From positions 1 to 6,847 of the forward strand of contig CAZAJT010000047.1 in NCBI GenBank assembly GCA_964485585.1: a stretch of 6,847 nt of DNA, given 5' to 3'. The stretch is from CAZAJT01 sp964485585 (lineage in GTDB: Bacteria; Patescibacteriota; Microgenomatia; UBA1406; GWC2-37-13). Below are positions 5,378 to 6,847 of the stretch, in pieces (position 1 is the stretch's first letter; every line of letters begins with the position of its first letter). Position numbers and translations under genes: made by a program. The notes under the pieces are model-generated. The model was given only the letters and a program-made list of their open reading frames with translations, did no database searches and had not been told where the DNA came from.

Positions 5378-5448
5378 GCCGATATAGTTTAATGGAAAAA
5401 CAGCGGTTTCGTAAACCGTCAACGGCAGTTCGATTCTGCCTATCGGCT
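5378..5448 (+). tRNA. tRNA-Thr (anticodon CGU)
   Basis: It folds as a complete cloverleaf. The acceptor stem GCCGATA/TATCGGC pairs at 7 of 7 (5378-5384 and 5441-5447). The D stem GTTT/AAAC encloses loop AATGGAA with the conserved GG. The anticodon stem GCGGT/ACCGT has one G-U pair, and its loop TTCGTAA places CGT at 5410-5412. The variable region is CAAC. The T stem GGCAG/CTGCC encloses loop TTCGATT. The anticodon reads ACG, threonine; G1-C72, C2-G71, G35 and U36 agree with known threonine identity elements. The discriminator base is U (5448) and CCA is not encoded, so CCA must be added after processing. The next gene's ATG begins at 5450, one base past the tRNA. Confidence 0.95.
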
Positions 5449-5449
5449 C

Positions 5450-6163
5450 ATGACTCGCCTTACCGCTCATCAGCAAAGGGAATTTCGTAATAAACTCATA
5501 CTCTATGGTGTACTTCTTGTAGGCCTCGTATTTCTATTTTATAGCGTTGGATTAAAACTCTTGATTAACACCAGTCTGTTTATCAGCAAATTGTCTTCTC
5601 CGTCTCAATCAACCAATCAGGAAAAAAAAGATCTCTTCTACGGCAGCCTCACTGTAGATAATGTTCCCACTGCAACTAACAGCGCTCGTATAGTAGTATC
5701 TGGTACTATCACCAATTACAATATCCTTGAATTCTACATCAACGATGAGAAAGTGAAAGAGAAAGAATTTCCCGCTTCGGATACTTTTTCCGAGGAGATC
5801 GGCGATCTCAAGCCAGGTGAGAATGAGCTGTATGTAAAAACCAAAGAGAAAGGCGGAAAAAATGAAAAAACTTCTGCAAAATATACGGTAATCTATAAAA
5901 ACGAGAAACCAAAACTTGAGATTACCGAGCCTGCAGAATCAGCGGTAAAGACGAAACGGCAGGAAATAAAAATAACGGGAAAAACCGACAAGGAAGTATT
6001 TATCAAAGTAAACGAACTCCCGATTATAGTCACATCTGAGGGTTATTTTCAGGCAAGTGTACGATTGAAGGAAGGCGACAATAACATAACAGTTATTGCC
6101 GAGGATGACGCCGGTAATACGGATACGCAAATAGTCACCGTGACTCGCGAGAAAGATGATTAG
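5450..6163 (+). CDS. Membrane-anchored protein with two Ig-like domains
   Basis: The 237-residue protein has a short basic cytoplasmic start (residues 1-15, ending RNK) and one hydrophobic span at about 16-40. A Ser/Gln/Asn linker follows, then two beta-rich repeats at about 62-150 and 152-235. The second, with EITEPAESAV and GYFQASVRLKEGDNNITVIAEDDAGN, is typical of bacterial Ig-like folds of the glucodextranase-B type. The first has the matching PGENELYVKTKEKGG. It is probably held in the membrane with the Ig-like domains outside, as an adhesion, envelope-binding or structural module; no catalytic residues are seen. The ATG at 5450 is the only reasonable start, because upstream in frame the sequence is the tRNA with no start codon before a stop. 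There is no room for a Shine-Dalgarno. Its 3' end overlaps the convergent O-antigen-ligase-like gene by 29 bp. Confidence 0.8.
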   Translation: MTRLTAHQQREFRNKLILYGVLLVGLVFLFYSVGLKLLINTSLFISKLSSPSQSTNQEKKDLFYGSLTVDNVPTATNSARIVVSGTITNYNILEFYINDEKVKEKEFPASDTFSEEIGDLKPGENELYVKTKEKGGKNEKTSAKYTVIYKNEKPKLEITEPAESAVKTKRQEIKITGKTDKEVFIKVNELPIIVTSEGYFQASVRLKEGDNNITVIAEDDAGNTDTQIVTVTREKDD

Positions 6164-6847
6164 TTGAGAGAGGTATCATAAACGCGATAAGAAAGAGAAT
6201 AAACGGATGCAATAAGATATTATCAAAAAGCGAGACAATGATAAGAAACACCATTGCATGCTTCGTAAACTCACTCATTACCATTATTTGAATGAGAGCA
6301 AACAAATACAGTAATAAACCAATTGCTCCCCCTGTCACAAGAACTATAAGAAAGCTCGAATGAAACGATGCTCCCGCATGATTAGGAACATTGAGATTGT
6401 TGCCTTGTGAATCTTTGTATATTCGAATCTTGTTATACCCGATACCTATGACGGGCGATTGTCGCCATATGGTAAGCGCTTGAGCATAATCTTTTAATCG
6501 TGCGTCAATGGTTGATGTTCGCTTAAGCTTTACTCCTTCTCCCATCGGCTTGGGAACAATCACAAGTAAGAGGAGAAACAGACCGAGAATTATTACCAAA
6601 TATTTAATGTTACTTTTTAAAAAAAAGATCACAACAGTCGTAATAAACCCAACATACACACTGCGAGCAAAAGAAAGAACTATTGCTAAAATTGAAAAAG
6701 CCAAAAGGATTTTTTTCTGGAAGAAATATTGTGCATACAATCCAATAATACTTGCCAATACAACCGGTTCCAGAAATGTCCCGAATATCCGATAGAGATG
6801 GGGATCCCACCCAAGATACAGTAGATTGCGAAGATCAGGATAAAAAA
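6135..6847 (-). CDS. O-antigen ligase/polymerase-like membrane protein (Wzy/WaaL family), N-terminus beyond the window
   Basis: The frame is open from the stop at 6135-6137 to the right edge, giving 236 visible codons. A TTG at 6756-6758 is not the real start, because coding continues upstream with LGWDPHLYRIFGTFLEP, a conserved-looking loop of O-antigen-ligase-family proteins. Further on are FARSVYVGF, then a strongly hydrophobic span, and a soluble loop with SPVIGIGYNKIRIYK and NHAGASFHSSFL. Three or four more membrane spans end the protein. These are hallmarks of the Wzy_C/O-antigen ligase family, which joins or polymerises lipid-linked glycans outside the membrane. The exact role, whether ligase, polymerase or glycosyl transfer to protein, cannot be read from sequence. 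The C-terminus overlaps the end of the Ig-like gene on the opposite strand. Confidence 0.85.
   Translation of the reverse strand, partial: FYPDLRNLLYLGWDPHLYRIFGTFLEPVVLASIIGLYAQYFFQKKILLAFSILAIVLSFARSVYVGFITTVVIFFLKSNIKYLVIILGLFLLLLVIVPKPMGEGVKLKRTSTIDARLKDYAQALTIWRQSPVIGIGYNKIRIYKDSQGNNLNVPNHAGASFHSSFLIVLVTGGAIGLLLYLFALIQIMVMSEFTKHAMVFLIIVSLFDNILLHPFILFLIAFMIPLSTNHLSRESR

Noticed and set aside
5436..5448. tRNA-Thr 3' end as an integration attachment site
   Set aside because: No second copy of the tRNA 3' end and no integrase gene are visible in the window.
1..6847. CRISPR array or tandem repeats
   Set aside because: No regularly spaced repeats were found; the only repeats are the two dispersed palindromes and a short direct repeat.

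Overview
The window looks like a piece of a small, AT-leaning bacterial genome. The best guess is a Candidate Phyla Radiation (Patescibacteria) lineage, possibly Microgenomates-like. This is inferred from gene style: many unrecognised proteins, a one-membrane-span protein with Ig-like domains next to an O-antigen-ligase-like membrane protein, a tRNA without encoded CCA, and start codons without Shine-Dalgarno sequences. No taxonomic marker gene is present, so the assignment is tentative.

Layout. Positions 1-614 hold the 3' part of an HD-domain protein that runs off the left edge. A non-coding gap follows with a terminator-like hairpin and a faint tRNA-like 3' segment. Positions 806-2630 hold three small, AT-rich accessory genes. 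The first is a histidine-phosphatase-family protein on the minus strand whose RHG motif reads CHG. The others are a DinB/DfsB-like four-helix-bundle protein and a SET-domain methyltransferase, both plus strand. A 3-bp gap separates the SET gene from a convergent minus-strand gene (2634-3626) of unknown function with faint DHH/DHHA1-like motifs. Two unrecognised plus-strand genes 12 bp apart (3897-4223 and 4236-5231) diverge from it. Then come a hairpin, a tRNA-Thr(CGU), a membrane-anchored Ig-like protein whose ATG lies one base after the tRNA, and a convergent, overlapping O-antigen-ligase-like gene that runs off the right edge.

Two long imperfect palindromes (1490-1574 and 3763-3865) share TGTCAT...ATGACA ends and appear to be members of one dispersed repeat family. 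One sits in the leader of the DinB-like gene. The other sits in the divergent promoter region between the two unknown transcription units and may supply part of a promoter.

A recurring theme is unusual translation starts. No complete gene has a clear Shine-Dalgarno sequence at its chosen start. Two genes have a -10 box placed so that the transcript would begin at or next to the ATG. A third could acquire a nearly leaderless mRNA by tRNA 3' processing. No CRISPR array, integrase, transposase or rRNA gene was seen.
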